DNA of 64,000 nt from Agroathelia rolfsii (Eukaryota > Basidiomycota > Agaricomycetes > Amylocorticiales > Amylocorticiaceae). Location: positions 682,001 through 746,000 of the forward strand of contig JABRWF010000006.1 in NCBI GenBank assembly GCA_018343915.1. Direction: 5' to 3'. Under the pieces are notes generated by a model. The model did no database searches. It worked only from the letters and a program-made list of their open reading frames with translations, and was not told the origin of the DNA. Positions 1 through 11,553 of the stretch are shown here, in pieces (the stretch's first letter is position 1; each line of letters begins with the position of its first letter). The position numbers and the translations under genes are program-made.

Positions 1-1649
1 CGTGTCTGAAAAGTTTGGATATGGTTGTTTGGCTAGAGAATCATAAAGTTGTTAGCATAGGGCCTACCTTGAGATATTCTACAAATCGCTTCAAGAATGC
101 TACAAAGTGCTCTGCTTTACGAATGTTTCCCGGTATTGCTTCCTTCAAGAGATCATCAGGTAGTACTGCGGGATGGATGTATGCGTAAGGAAGTCCAACA
201 TCAATGAACGTGAGACGAACAAGGGTTAGACATAAAGACCTCGTCTTGAGGATCAGTAGCAGGCTCTTGGAGACCTTCAACTAGTTTTGTGTACTCGTCT
301 TGCAATTTCGCAGCATCAGTTTTCTTGATCCTATGCGGACAAGTCAGTACAGTATCGAAGCTAGGGCCGGAAAAATCCTCACTCTTCGATCTTTTCACCC
401 AATTTTGTCACACTGCGAGCGGCAGAATCAAGCATAGGTCGTGTCAAGTCAATGCTTAACGACTCAATACATACGTTGTCTAACCAAAAAATGTTGAAAG
501 CTGATACTTTTTTGTTAGATCGAAAAGATGTACCAATGTTGTGAGCCTCATCAAAGACAACAATAGCATCCTTTGTCATTTCTTTGGAAACTTGCTCGGC
601 GACTTTGGGATCAAGAAGATAGTGGAAAGAATAGATGATGACGTCTACGAAGGGCATCTAAACCTAAGATTGGCAAAGAGTTCTTTGGTTGATTAAAACT
701 ACTCACGGTTCTCCGGACCAGGAAATACGGGCATACGCCTTCATCCCGTCCGTATTGCAATACATCGCCCAACGTATGTATGCCGGGAGGAATCAGGTTT
801 CCAGGTTCTTTTTGACCAAGTTTCTGAAAGCGCGTCAGGCTCATCTCATGTAATATCGTAATAGGAGCAAACCTCATGCCAGTCACAGAGGTCTACGGAT
901 CCAGGATCTTTCCGTCCCTTCTCACAAACCGCCGAGTTTGTCAGGTCACGGCAACGAGCATCAACAACACGCCCTTTCTTTTCTTTAGAGACCTTTCTTA
1001 CCGAAACTATTAGCATTTTGGGACATCAAAGAAAAAGAAATATGCACGTCTGGATGTATACAGAGATTCTTTCGACTCGTAAGACCTAAGCCCATGAACG
1101 ACCTCTCCTTTTCTCTTTGCTCCTCTGTTTCGGCTTGTTCTGTGCGATATGCCATGAGGCGTTTTAGCTCCTCCAAAGCCTTTTCGATTTCGGGCACGGT
1201 ACGAGAACAGTATACGAGTTTGCGTTTTGTGGGGTAATACTATAACAGATACTGTTCGTAAAGCTGTGAGATGATCATGAGTAGATTCAAATTCACCTGC
1301 TGGTACGACACAATCAGCGACAAAAGTGATACCGTCTTGCCTGTTCCCGAAGGCATTTCGAGTACACAATGGCCCTGGAGAGTACATCTAATTTCAGCAA
1401 CCTCCATCAATAAGGGATGTTCAAAACGTACACCGGCGTCCAATGTTCTCTTGAGATCACACATGTACGCATATTGCTCTATTGCGCCGTTTCAATAGTT
1501 TATTTAAAGACCAGATCCATCCATTTACAAACCAGGATAAATTCGGTCATAAGGGAAAATTATCTAGGCAGCTAGTAGTCAGAAATAGGTCCCAACAGTC
1601 CCTCAGTAGCCAAACAGCATACAGGTAGGTCATCGATAAAGAACTTCAT
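1..1649 (-). CDS. RAD3: TFIIH DNA helicase subunit RAD3/XPD (N-terminal part, cut by window edge)
   Basis: ATP-dependent 5'-3' DNA helicase of TFIIH, acting in nucleotide excision repair and RNA polymerase II initiation in the nucleus. The start is at 1649 (MKFFIDDLP), and the reading continues through very short exons: 1649-1623, 1563-1533 (FPYDRIYP), 1478-1432 ([15 protein letters not shown]), 1374-1297 with the Walker A motif MPSGTGKT, 1239-1048 ([18 protein letters not shown]), one from 992 onward with Fe-S cluster cysteines (DARCRDL...CDWHE), and then the [15 protein letters not shown] block. The helicase II box DEAH followed by [11 protein letters not shown] (split by an intron near 537) is the XPD signature. 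At least ten exons are seen. The last exon in the window starts a TR dipeptide at the very edge; the C-terminal helicase half lies outside. The family is very conserved (about 760-800 aa), so the identity is secure; only exon edges after 992 are approximate. Confidence 0.96.
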
Positions 1650-2330
1650 TAGAGCTTGGAGGGTAGAAAGGAATCTTAGGCTAGCAGGTGTAGCTTAGGT
1701 GTTCTATTTGTAACGTAAGGGCCGGAGGATTATGGGCGTATGTTCTGAGGCTTTTGGAGCGGTTCGAGGGTTTAATTGAATGGTATTGCAATGACACTAT
1801 ATCAGGATAGACTAGGCAAGGAGAGCAGAGCAGTACGACGTCGAACGTCGACTTGTGTCTCGGTGCACCACAGTGCCAGTGCCTCTGGACAATTCATGTA
1901 CCCCCTGCTTTGCTTCCGCGAACGCGCTTTCAAACTCCGAGGGTGGTTTTTTGTGGCTTACCACGCTCGATGACCATGAGTATTGCGTTCAAGTTAGTAC
2001 CGTATAGCGCTAAAATAATTTAGAGGTGGATATAGCTGAAACTATAAATACTTCTCAACTTCGAGATTGAGCGAAAGTTTCCGGCTGGATTTACTTTACA
2101 TGTCATGCTACGTTGATGAAGCCGCCGAGTGTTGTATCAAATATCTTTACTGACCCCATTATCACGGTTTTGGTGGTGCTTACTTGGTACTGTACATCAT
2201 ATATCATGTGCGGGCCACTGGTTCCAAATTTGATAGAATCATAAAATTTATATCATAATAAAAAGAAAATCTAGTCTGAGAAATAAACAAGTGCTCTGCC
2301 GGACTGGAACACAAACAGTTTAAGGAGAAA
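1650..2330. other. Intergenic spacer, RAD3 promoter side
   Basis: About 680 bases between the RAD3 start and the 3' end of the next minus-strand gene. It should hold the RAD3 promoter. Short open frames here have no coding character and no family match that I recognise. No repeat or RNA gene seen. Confidence 0.5.
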
Positions 2331-3566
2331 TCAAAAGTTCTGAGTGATAGATAGCCCGGTGCACTCGTCATGGACCGAAGAAATTTGCATGCTCGGGCTA
2401 GTGCTGTTTATGTTTTCTCGAGGTGCAAACGCCACGGGTCCAGTCACCTGTGTTAGTTCCTGTGATGTTGTCTTAGTCCAAGCTGTGCCTTGCGCAATGC
2501 GGAAAATAATGAGCTGTGGGAATAGTGCCTGTAAAGAATATAATTAGCACGGCTTCAATTCTTCGTATGATTATAGGAAGTAACCCACAACAATTGATGA
2601 CCATACAAGAAATACACCTATACCAGTCAAGTCCGGGTTGGACAGTGGAGGCGAAGTCTGGAAAACACTCGTAATAATTCCAAGAATGGCAGATGGGGCG
2701 GCAGATTCAACAAGCAGAGCCACAATGTTTGTATACGTTTTTTTCATCCGGGAATCGATGCATCCAGATCGCTGTACACTGTAAAGCACAGACAATATCT
2801 TGAAACAAATCATACCAGTGGCCATGATGTTTGCAGCTGTGGTGAGAATAATGGAGGCTATCATGGCGCGGGTTACGGTTAACCAGTGGATTTGCATGTC
2901 ATTACTATTATAAGCAATTGGCGCATATGCAATAGACAAAGCTAGCAGTATACTTTATCGTCAGCCAATAGAAAGAGTAATATCTCTAACAATGAGCGCT
3001 ACCTACCAATGCTCCCAATCGTGCATAAGGCCGGAAGTAGTATAACATACAATCTGGAACTGAAAACAATGTAGCAGCGATATATCTAATTTGGAAGATT
3101 ATAACGAGTTTTAACTTGTGAAATGAACAAATAAGCGCAAACTACCAGGAAGGTATCAGCTAGAAATGCAGCAATACTTTGTGCTTGACCGCCGAGTATC
3201 ATCAAAGGAGAAGTATTATCCTGCATGTTATAATACCCGATCATGTCGCTAATGCTTTTGTCACGGTCTGTAATCCACATCATCTGAGACACATGGGCTT
3301 GGCCCACAAAGTTGAGTGTATTCAGCACAAATAGTACGCTTCCATAAGTTATGTAAAGAGCACGCTGTGCACGTGTGGTGTTGGTATTGGTCAAAAGAGA
3401 CAATGTGGATAAACAGTAAATTCCCAAGTAAATGCCTAGAACATCGCGATTGATTAGTCTTAGCTTCGACGGAATGCCGTCGACGGGATATACCATAGAT
3501 GATGGAATAGATAATTATACCAACATACTGAGATCCTTCGTATAGACGGTTTTCCAAAGGTATCAT
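2331..3566 (-). CDS. Seven-helix orphan membrane protein (Agaricomycete family)
   Basis: Multi-pass membrane protein of unknown function. Exon 1 starts at 3566 (MIPLENRLYEGSQYVG) and is joined over an intron to IYLGIYCLSTLSLLTN. The next exon carries PLMILGGQAQSIAAFLADTFLV, followed by IYRCYIVF (the usual short tyrosine/arginine turn after helix 3), ALSIAYAPIA, ILTTAANIMATGMICFK, KTYTNIVALLVESAA and a last exon with LFPQLIIFRIAQGTAWTKTT. That final motif, after helix 7, is a recurrent hallmark of a large Agaricomycete-only membrane family. The hydrophilic tail ends at a TGA at 2331-2333. About seven hydrophobic segments are visible. It does not belong to the DUF6534-like array further right, which has different motifs. 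No function should be inferred beyond a membrane location. Confidence 0.82.
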
Positions 3567-4065
3567 GTTAATTTATGTGTGAGCGGGGCAATGAGCGAGG
3601 ATACGGCCTAAGGCAGTCATTTATACGTGCTTGGCACACAAAGTATCATAGGAGACCTTGAAATCAACTGGCGGAACATTGGAGTTAATAATTGGTCTGA
3701 TCTCACAGAAAGAAACAAAAAGATGCAGACGTCAATTATAAGAAAGACTAATGGTTATAGTGACATTACGTGATCTATATCAGATCGGTACTGCATAACA
3801 TTGTCTGTGAAATCAGAGTGATCGGCTCAATGACATGAGAATCAGATAAGTGTGTATGCGACAAAAGTACGTTTACATTGCGCGAGCGACGAGTAGGCAT
3901 TGGTGTATGTTGGTATTGCGGTCTTATACCCAATGACCTGCATATAGTTCAAATCCTTATGTTACGAACGATGTGATATGATGAGAAAATCCGAAATCCA
4001 TTTATTTATTTATCAGAAAGGCTGCATCAATACCTAGCATTATGCTATATGGAGGCCCTCATACA
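3567..4065. other. Intergenic spacer
   Basis: About 500 bases upstream of the seven-helix gene and downstream of the PNGase A gene. I see no coding frame, repeat or RNA gene in it. Confidence 0.5.
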
Positions 4066-6476
4066 TCATAAAGACTGTCCCGAGGGCCCAGCCTGCTTTT
4101 TACCCGGTAACCTAGCGCCAACAACCTCAAGTACTCTGTTTTCGCTGAAATGCGGGAACGAAGAGGGGTACGTTCTGCTCGCCAATGAGCCTCCTGACTC
4201 GTCCAAAGTAATATTGTCGTAGGCGGCGTTTACATTACGCCAGTAGGTGTTACCGTCTGTGTCCGAGTAGCTGAAGGTGTTGCTGTTTGTGCCGTTGCCG
4301 TAGTTGCCACTGTCTGTGAGGAAGAAGTAGCCGGCTGCACCAAAGAAAGGAGTGTCAATGGTATGCATGGGAATAGGGGATAATATAACAAGCTGCTCTT
4401 ACTTGCAGTCTGATGATTGGCAATAGTGGAGCCCAAAATGAAAGGAGCAGGAAGAAGTTGACGGTTGTAAGAGTGATCAACCTCCGAATACCCTTGACAT
4501 TCTCATGTTAGTATCCTTGTCCAGGATGATATATGACCACTTACATGATTCAAAGGTAGTGTTCAGATAGTCGAAAATGAGGGTAAAGGGATACGAGAAC
4601 TTGTCCTGCACAACCGTTGCACCGTTGTGTGTCGAGCTGACGGAACCAGACGACGTCTGGTAGACGTTCTGTGCGATAAGACAAGACAGTGATCAGATGA
4701 GTTGGATACTAATAAACAAATGTGACGCACCTGGACAGTATAATTGGTCAACCAGTTTTGTGTATTTTCATAACTCAAGCTCTGCTGCCATACGACTTGC
4801 GTGGTCTTCCCACTGCCGGAAACAACCTCTGCTTCGATGTGAACGTTATGTGTCGCCTTTACAGTGATGTTCACATCTCCATTGGCAGCTGTCGAACCCG
4901 TTGTCGACGTGGTCGCATAGAGCGGAGCAGAGTATGAAGTAATTTTGCCCGTCGTCCGTTTATCGGAAGAGTCTGTAACGACTTGCAACAGCGCCGACAC
5001 ATACCAATTTGGATTGATCGTATGATCTGTTTCCGCCGAGGCGACGTCGAGCGTGAAGTTGTGCGGCTCGGAGTCAGTTAGCAAAGGCACGAATGGCGTC
5101 AGATCAAGGAAGTATGTTGGGAGATCCAGTGCGCCATATGACGTGATGGGCCTGTGGGAAAATCAGTTTGGCTGTCTCTGGTAGTCTTAAGAAATCTTGC
5201 TCACTGCCACATGCTCGGAGTAACACCACCTAGATATACTTAGCAAGGCTCAGGTAACGGCGGGGAAATGTTGTCCTTACCTGTGAAAACGACCGGATAC
5301 GGGAAGGCAACACCTGCGAGTTGACCATCGACCAAGAAACGGACTTCACGGAAGGGGCCGTTTCCATATGTGACATTGACCAACTCTGTCATATATTCAT
5401 TCGCTGCATTGGAGTACTATCGATACAGTTAGACAAGGCATGGAATCTATGAGATGGCGGGTGCTACACACCCAAAATTCCTCTTCGCCATTGCCGGAAG
5501 CAAACACCTCTGCGTAAATTTGAACAGCATTTTGAGGTACAATCACGTTTAGCTAAGATAATAATCAGTAGCTAGCGTGATTAGTATTGAATCTGTTATT
5601 ACCGAGAAGGAAGGAGGAACAGATGCATCGTCGGAGAGCGTGTTGGAAAGCGTCGAGATGGGAATAATGACATTCGATTGCTCAGCAGTGGGGTATTCCG
5701 AAGACGCCTCGTAAAACACGGCTTGAAGGGTAGCTGCGATAATACAAGGGAACGATGAATATATGATGATTATTGATGACCAGGGCAAGATTTAACATAC
5801 TCGCATACTCTCCAGTCAAAGAACTAGTAAGGATATTATCCAGCTCCAGAATAAGGCTGCCATTTTTTGCGAACAGAGGAATGTAGCGTGTCACATCCTT
5901 TTGGTAATTCCAAATGATGCCGTCCTGCGTGGGCTCAGGAGTGGAGGTACGCCAGACTGATTATGAATTGAGCGATTGAGCTTGTGTAATGGGAGAAAAC
6001 AATAACATACTTTCAACATTCTGGAAGGTAAACACTCCAAGACGGTCGTACTGTGTACCGTTTGAGGTCACCGTAAAGTTGAGTGTGATGCCTGCCCAAG
6101 ACCCTGGGGTACCGCAATACGTAGGAGGGCTTCAAGTCGTGTAAACTTGGGCGTATAGAAATGCAGGACTCTGAAGTACATACGTATAATCCACTATGGC
6201 CGGGCTAGATTGTCTGATAAGAAACTTGTTAAATAAAGATGATCGGCCAGCTTACGAATAGTACGAGTTGCCAAAAGTATGCCTACACAAAATCAGTCGC
6301 AATTAGAATGATACATAGTTCGTGTCATAATATACAACACACTCGAATAAGGTAATCTCGCACTGCTTGGCGGATGTAGGCACAGGCGGGGGTTCCGCAA
6401 CCTGGAAGTCGACCAGGACTTGTGCATTAGCCGCAGCCAGCAGCAGGGCCGAAGTAGCGAAAGCAAGTCGATGCAT
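4066..6476 (-). CDS. Secreted peptide-N4-(N-acetyl-beta-glucosaminyl)asparagine amidase A (PNGase A)
   Basis: Amidase that removes N-linked glycans from glycopeptides; family members are secreted or vacuolar. The start at 6476 gives a classical signal peptide (MHRLAFATSALLLAAANA) followed by VLVDFQVAEPPPVP, the family's N-terminal strand. Then come YTFGNSYYSPAIVDY, GSWAGITLNFTVTSNG, QYDRLGVFTF, VWRTSTPEPTQDGI, DVTRYIPLF, LELDNILTSSLTGEYA, NAVQIYAEVFASGNGEEEFW, VTYGNGPFREVRFLVDG, VFTGGVTPSMWRPI and DLPTYFLDLTPFVPLL, in the order expected for PNGase A (PF12222). About ten short introns interrupt the frame. Several N-glycosylation sequons are visible. Ends at TGA 4066-4068. Total length of roughly 600 aa fits the family. 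Identity is firm; exon joins are inferred. Confidence 0.93.
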
Positions 6477-6941
6477 GGAGCAGTCACGGGAGACTAAAAG
6501 GTGTACTTCGTCCTGCTCTCAAACTCGCCATCCATATTTATAGGTGTCATCAATGACGCTTGCCGATCTAGTAATTCATGGCGGCCATGTGGTGCTAAAC
6601 AGTGCGAGATGTAATTCCTTCCCTGTCTTATCCGGCTGCTGTTCTGCTGATAAATAGTAGCCCAGGTACCATATTTGTTGTGTCACCTATTTGCAGTAGT
6701 TCCGCAGGTGATTCATCAAGACCAGAGGTGATTTAGAGACACTCATAATGTAGCGGCAATAAATCCAAAAGACCTAGAGCGAAAGAAGAGAAGCTGGGAA
6801 GGTCAATTATTGTAACACGGGTTCAAGTTCAGATAGAGCGCTTCTGCAATTACCCGGTGGCCGCACTATTAACAAATAACAGACGGGCCCACACGGTGAA
6901 GTAAAGTAAACATGAAAAGCAAACAGTAAAAATCCAGCAGT
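6477..6941. other. Intergenic spacer between PNGase A and the tRNA
   Basis: About 465 bases with the PNGase A promoter region. No gene, repeat or RNA is visible. Confidence 0.5.
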
Positions 6942-7027
6942 AGACCTGTAGCTCAGTGGTAGAGCGTTGTACTTATGTGGTTACCTCGTTCATGCAACGG
7001 TCTCGAGTTCGATCCTCGGCAGGTCTA
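6942..7027 (+). tRNA. tRNA with 14-nt intron, anticodon probably UAU (Ile)
   Basis: Cloverleaf read directly: acceptor stem AGACCTG (6942-6948) pairs with CAGGTCT (7020-7026), with A7027 as discriminator. D stem GCTC/GAGC (6951-6954/6962-6965), anticodon stem TTGTA/TGCAA (6967-6971/6993-6997), variable loop CGGTC, T arm TCGAG-TTCGATC-CTCGG. B box GTTCGATCC and A box TAGCTCAGTGG are good. The anticodon loop is interrupted; a standard intron after position 37 (6978-6991) leaves loop C-T-TAT-G-A, anticodon UAU, isoleucine. G at 37 is odd for a tRNA reading ANN codons, so the isotype is less certain than the gene. Confidence 0.85.
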
Positions 7028-7108
7028 ATTTTTGCACGGCCATCAGTTCTTGTTTTCACAAATACTCAAAGAATACACAATATTACACATGAATATTACA
7101 GCCAAGAA

Positions 7109-9239
7109 CTATTGTACCTCTTTATCGTCCATGATTTGTTCGCGGATGGCGCCCAGTGCATCCACAACTTCCTTCATTTTGCCTCCCAGTTCATTCACAA
7201 CTTCCTCGTTCCGTTTCTCTAAGGTACCTTCCAACTCTTCCCGGAGCTTCCTGGCGAGAGGTTCGAATTTTTGTCGAGCCGCATGTTCCAAAGGCACATG
7301 GAGCCGGCTCAGCAGATACTGGAGACTATCTATGCCCAAAATATTCTGGACTGGTTGATGGTTTCGGGCGAGCTCTAGGGCCTCGAGCGATGCTTTTGAG
7401 GCGAATTCCTCTTCTTCCAGCAACTTCTCAGCCTTGATCAAACCTTCCTCCAACTAGACAAGATGTTAATCGTTGAGTGCCACTGAAGAAGATGTGGAAA
7501 GCGTACCAATGCATTCTGCTCTTTGATGCTTTCATATTGCTTCCTCATAAACTCTAGTGCATCTCGATCTTGCTTGAATTTGTTGAGAGAATCCGCGGCG
7601 AATGAAGACAGCTCTTCAATGTCCTTGCCGGTTGTGTCAACTTGTTCACGTAGAGGAACCAGTAGTTCTTCATCTTGTGAAATCCAATCCTGATGACGTT
7701 CACGATATGATGACCAGACAGCGTCTACCTGCTCTGCGACATAGAGCCTCAGCTCTTCCTTCTGCGTGTTATCGCGTTCGAACATGTTATTCTCGAGTTC
7801 GCCCAAGCGTGCATGCATCTGTTCGATCTGTGCGATCACCGGCACGAGATCATCGGTACGCGGCTGATTGCCATCATCACCATCAGCGGCCCGTTTACGT
7901 TTCCTAGGCGGTTCACCCTCGACGGTATCGACATCCATGTCGTCTTCTGCAGGCACGCGATCGTGATTATGATCGGATTGACGCAAAACAGCCCTCAGGC
8001 TCTGATCTAACGTTGTTACGACGCCTTTCAGCTCCGTCACATATCCCTGCATCTCTTTGTATTTAGTATCTAGCGCTGCCAAATCAGGCTGGGGCAGCGC
8101 AGGCCAAAAGCCCGTTGCCACTAAGGGGGACAAAAGCGAGTTCAGCTTTGATTCATTCCAAGAAGCCCGTTTAGAAAGAATCTCGGCTTCCTTCTTCCAG
8201 CGTTCCTGTTGCTCTGCTGTAAGATTGCTGCTGCGCGGCGGCTTGAGCATGGCCTCGGCACGTCGGAGGTCATCCGACAGGCGTGCGTACTCCTGGCGTC
8301 GTTGCACACACTCTACAAGTAGACTTGCATTGTGAGATTTGAAATGAAATGAAAGCTATTATAAGACAGGGAAAGATTAAATAATGAAGTCTAACGGAAA
8401 AACGCACTCCAGTCGTTTCTGCCAGACAGCCGTCTGTTCTTCAGTAGATAGCGTCGGTGCTGAATAGTTGTTTACGCCATCCAGAGACGAAGGTGGCATA
8501 GGCAAAGGAGGAGGAGGACTTTCGGAGCGTGTCGGCTTCGGAGGTGAGGGCGGCAGATCAGGCGGTAGAGGTGGATTTGTTTGTTGTGGCCGAGTTAACG
8601 GTGGATGGATGGAGATATCTTGTTCTTGTTTTGGACCAGCTGAGTCAGTAATAGCTACGGCAATGGAAGGTGGTGTCAGCACTGGTTGATTTTCTTCACG
8701 AGGCACAGATGAACGGGGCGTAGTTTGTTCCGGGCTTTTCAGAGCACGACTAGGGCCTGCCTTGAGCGGTTCAGGCCCTAGGCGTTTCTCTAAAGAAGAC
8801 TCTCGGCGGCTGTCGTGGTAAGAGCGTGAAATTGACGAGCGAGTAGGAGATGGGGAAGGTGCGCGATAAGACGAGGCGGGGCTGCGTCGACGTCCAGAGT
8901 TCGAATCGCGATCGTAAGGTCGCCTTTCGTCGCGATGATCGCCCCAGCGAGAGTCACTGCTTGCCCAACTGTCTTCTCTGCGACTTGAGCTTCCACTGGT
9001 CAGCTCATTGGAGAAAAGAGGAAGTACCCGAGGGACCAGGAGCGTAGGCATCCCACTCAGGGTCACAAGGATGGATAAACTTGCAGTCCCTCGATGACCT
9101 TCGGCAGCCAGGATCCTTTTCTGTACCATCGGACCAGAAGTACTAGATAACATCCTTAGAAGTATCGCTGATATTTAGCGAGACTATTGGTATGTACCTT
9201 GCAGCGCCGCGTTTTAGGTATCACATTAGAAACTGGCAT
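7109..9239 (-). CDS. CCCH zinc-finger, Ser/Arg-rich and coiled-coil nuclear protein
   Basis: Probable nuclear RNA-binding protein of unknown process. Start at 9239 (MPVSNVIPKTRRCK), exon 1 9239-9198. Exon 2 from 9142 continues YFWSDGTEKDPGCRRSSRDCKFIHP, which gives a CCCH-type zinc finger C-x14-C-x6-C-x3-H across the splice. After EWDAYAPGPS an intron of about 50 nt leads to an Arg/Ser-rich region, a proline-rich tract (PPLPPDLPPSPPKP) and LSTEEQTAVWQKRL. The next exon (LLVECVQRRQEYARL) is strongly charged and helical with heptad character, holds the basic cluster PPRKRKR (likely nuclear signal) after an acidic stretch, and runs to KEQNAL. The last exon (EEGLIKAEKLLEEEEF to the TAG at 7109-7111) is again coiled coil. 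No known orthologue comes to mind. The 5' splice of intron 2 is the least certain point. Confidence 0.78.
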
Positions 9240-9550
9240 GACGAATGGTGGTATATGGCAGCTTGAGAATTTAGGATGAACGGAAAGGTCAAGTCACGGT
9301 GTCGGAATTAAGCGAAAATGGCCCTCTCAAGCTAGGCCTCCTCAAAACACCTCCAGTTATGCGTATGAACATATATTAATTATCAATTAATCGCTTTAGT
9401 TGCTTATCCCTAGGTATATATATTTCTGACGTAGGCAAGCCTGAGGCGACCTTCATAGCATAAAGTTGATATTGCATGTAATTCAAATACCAAGTTTTAG
9501 TCTACTATTAGGTCCATGTCCGTAAAGTATCACATTGTACATACGTTTCA

Positions 9551-9600
<50 letters not shown>

Positions 9601-9691
9601 GATGTGCCTACTATACATCATGATTGCAATAGTCTTTTGTCCTCTATTTGTCGTCCAATATCCATGTAGCTATAATGTAAAATAATATTCT
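9240..9691. other. Intergenic spacer with long poly-A run
   Basis: About 450 bases upstream of the zinc-finger gene. It holds a 45-base A homopolymer (listed separately) and otherwise AT-rich sequence without coding signal. Confidence 0.6.
9554..9598 (+). repeat. Poly-A homopolymer, 45 bases
   Basis: Uninterrupted run of 45 A residues, by far the longest homopolymer in the window. Candidates are a microsatellite or the 3' tail of an old retroposed insertion. I see no clear target-site duplication on its two sides. Confidence 0.95.
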
Positions 9692-10345
9692 TCAGGATTT
9701 TATGGAACCGCCACAATTATCGCATGAGTGTCGCCTTAGCGCATTGTCGCACAGCGCCAATACCATCGTCCCTATAGTAGATGCTACAACTGCATGTTGT
9801 ATAGTAACCGTCTCTGTGTCCCGTATCAAGATTGTATATCCTACTGCTCCAGTAGCAGCAGCAAAGCTAAAGTGAACGAGAGAATCAACGACCCTCTTCC
9901 AGCGGTTGGCACACAAGGCGAGAACAGTTAGTTCGATGGCCACCCCAGGTACGCCGAGGACAACACCTCCTAGAGCACCTATGCGTGCCGCGGTCGTCAG
10001 ATGGTAATCAAAGCCAGGTGTGTCCAGGCTGCGTAGAAGGACCTTCCCAATGATCGAGCTGAGGACACCTCCGCAGGTGGTAATGATGCATGCCATAACG
10101 GTCAGCAGGCAAAGTAGCAGGCACGGACGGTTCGCCAGCTGAGGTGGCTGCACGCTGGAGGTATCGACTCCCGCTAACGCCGTAGAGGCGATTCTAGATA
10201 TGATGGAGCGAGGGACATGTGGCGCGGGTGAGCCAAGTCGGCCGTCCAAATCGAGGAAAATAACTGAAGGTGATGAAGGGATAGATTGCGGTTTTAATAC
10301 ACCGTCCATCGCCTTATGGTGTGATTCTGAGGAAGTGGAGGCCAT
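9692..10345 (-). CDS. Small Ala/Gly-rich four-helix membrane protein (tandem family, copy 1)
   Basis: Unrecognised single-exon gene of about 217 aa. The start at 10345 (MASTSSESHHK) is chosen because the frame upstream looks like 5' leader. A Ser/Pro-rich N-terminal stretch (about residues 1-60) precedes hydrophobic segments: CLLLCLLTVMACIITTCGGV, the block AARIGALGGVVLGVPGVAI, HFSFAAATGAVGYTILI, and VVASTIGTMVLALC. The AR-x-GALGG-x3-x-x-P block recurs in the two neighbouring genes (ARAGALGGIVISIPVVAI and RAGAAGGALISLPAAIL), so the three are paralogues by position and motif. Short tail ends in CDNCGGSIKS. No known domain is recognised. Confidence 0.7.
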   Translation of the reverse strand: MASTSSESHHKAMDGVLKPQSIPSSPSVIFLDLDGRLGSPAPHVPRSIISRIASTALAGVDTSSVQPPQLANRPCLLLCLLTVMACIITTCGGVLSSIIGKVLLRSLDTPGFDYHLTTAARIGALGGVVLGVPGVAIELTVLALCANRWKRVVDSLVHFSFAAATGAVGYTILIRDTETVTIQHAVVASTIGTMVLALCDNALRRHSCDNCGGSIKS

Positions 10346-10938
10346 CGAGTGTTTGGAAGAAGGTAGGATTGGAGTCTGAGTGGAGTACGGGTGAGAGTCT
10401 GAAATGAAACGAGACGCGGTTTTTATGGCAATCATAAAGCCCCAGAAGAGCTGCACGGCACAGGAGATGGTGCAAGTGTTATGTCCAAAGCAAATGCCAG
10501 CTTTAGTACCCGGCCACTAGAGCGTACAAAGCGTCCGATTACTCGATATAGCTGCAGCCGCGGTACAAGTGAGCATGCGACCAACACAAGAAAACCTTCG
10601 TATATCTTACGTATAACCACGTGTTTTTTGACCGTCGTAATTGAGGGTCCCAATGTTTACCAGGAGCCGCCCAGGCGGAAGTCTGTTGCTCGTTCGACTA
10701 ATAGTGCAAGGGACATTTCCGAATGGACCTGGACATGTCCCATCTAGAACGTATGAATATAGAGTCTAGTTCTTCGTGTATCAGATAGATCATATCTTTT
10801 GATAAATAAAAGCGTGGAGTTGTATCGTGTATCAATCAGTGGGACGAGATGTGGTTATGTGATGACACGGAATCATGCTGGGTGTGCTGCCCTGAATACT
10901 AATTTCCTGCGCACGCGACTCGCTAATCAACAGCTGAT
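10346..10938. other. Intergenic spacer between tandem membrane genes
   Basis: About 590 bases with the promoter of copy 1. Open frames on either strand are short and lack coding character. No repeat seen. Confidence 0.5.
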
Positions 10939-11553
10939 TCAGCTGCTTTTTCTGGGGTAGAGTATCTTCCACGCGGTCAATGGGGCACCAAGAATGGTGC
11001 CACCAACAGCTCTTGCAGCTGTTGCATGAGGCAGATCTAATGTTGGGCCTTTGACTACAGAGAACTTGAGGATAGCTGCGCCAACCACACCATCCGCGGC
11101 ACCTGCAGCTACCAAAAGTACATAATGCAAAATAGCATGATAGATCCTGTTCTTTGTGTCAGCCCAATGCTGCAAGACAAAGGCTATAGCCACGACGGGG
11201 ATAGAAATGACAATCCCCCCGAGAGCACCGGCGCGAGCTGCATGAGCCAATGATAAACAAGACTTAGGGGACGGGCACAAGTGGAGGACGGCGTGTCCGA
11301 CAACGACGAGCAGTGCACCGCAGAGTGTCCAGAGCACGCATGCAGCAGTGGCAGCAAGCAGCACAACATGGATAAGGATGCCGAGGACGGTCGTTGTAGA
11401 CCAGCGCAGATCCTTTTGCAGCCTCTGTTTCCTGGAATGAATCGCCGGTATCTCCGCTTGGGTATTGTAAAGACACCCGAGCGGCGGGCGTAAAGTCGTC
11501 CCTTGGTCGTCGATCGGCGAATGCCTCAGGGCCAGGAGAAAGAAAAGTGACAT
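10939..11553 (-). CDS. Small four-helix membrane protein (tandem family, copy 2)
   Basis: Second member of the tandem trio, about 204 aa as an uninterrupted frame from 11553 to TGA 10939. Hydrophobic segments are VLGILIHVVLLAATAACVLW, ALLVVVGHAVLHL, the shared block ARAGALGGIVISIPVVAI, YHAILHYVLLVAAGAADGV and ARAVGGTILGAPLTAW. The first ~50 residues of this frame look poor as protein. An overlapping frame starting at 11577 (MSTPSARHVTFLSP) resembles copy 1's N-terminus better, so a small intron or a different start is possible. Function is unknown. Confidence 0.65.
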   Translation of the reverse strand: MSLFFLLALRHSPIDDQGTTLRPPLGCLYNTQAEIPAIHSRKQRLQKDLRWSTTTVLGILIHVVLLAATAACVLWTLCGALLVVVGHAVLHLCPSPKSCLSLAHAARAGALGGIVISIPVVAIAFVLQHWADTKNRIYHAILHYVLLVAAGAADGVVGAAILKFSVVKGPTLDLPHATAARAVGGTILGAPLTAWKILYPRKSS

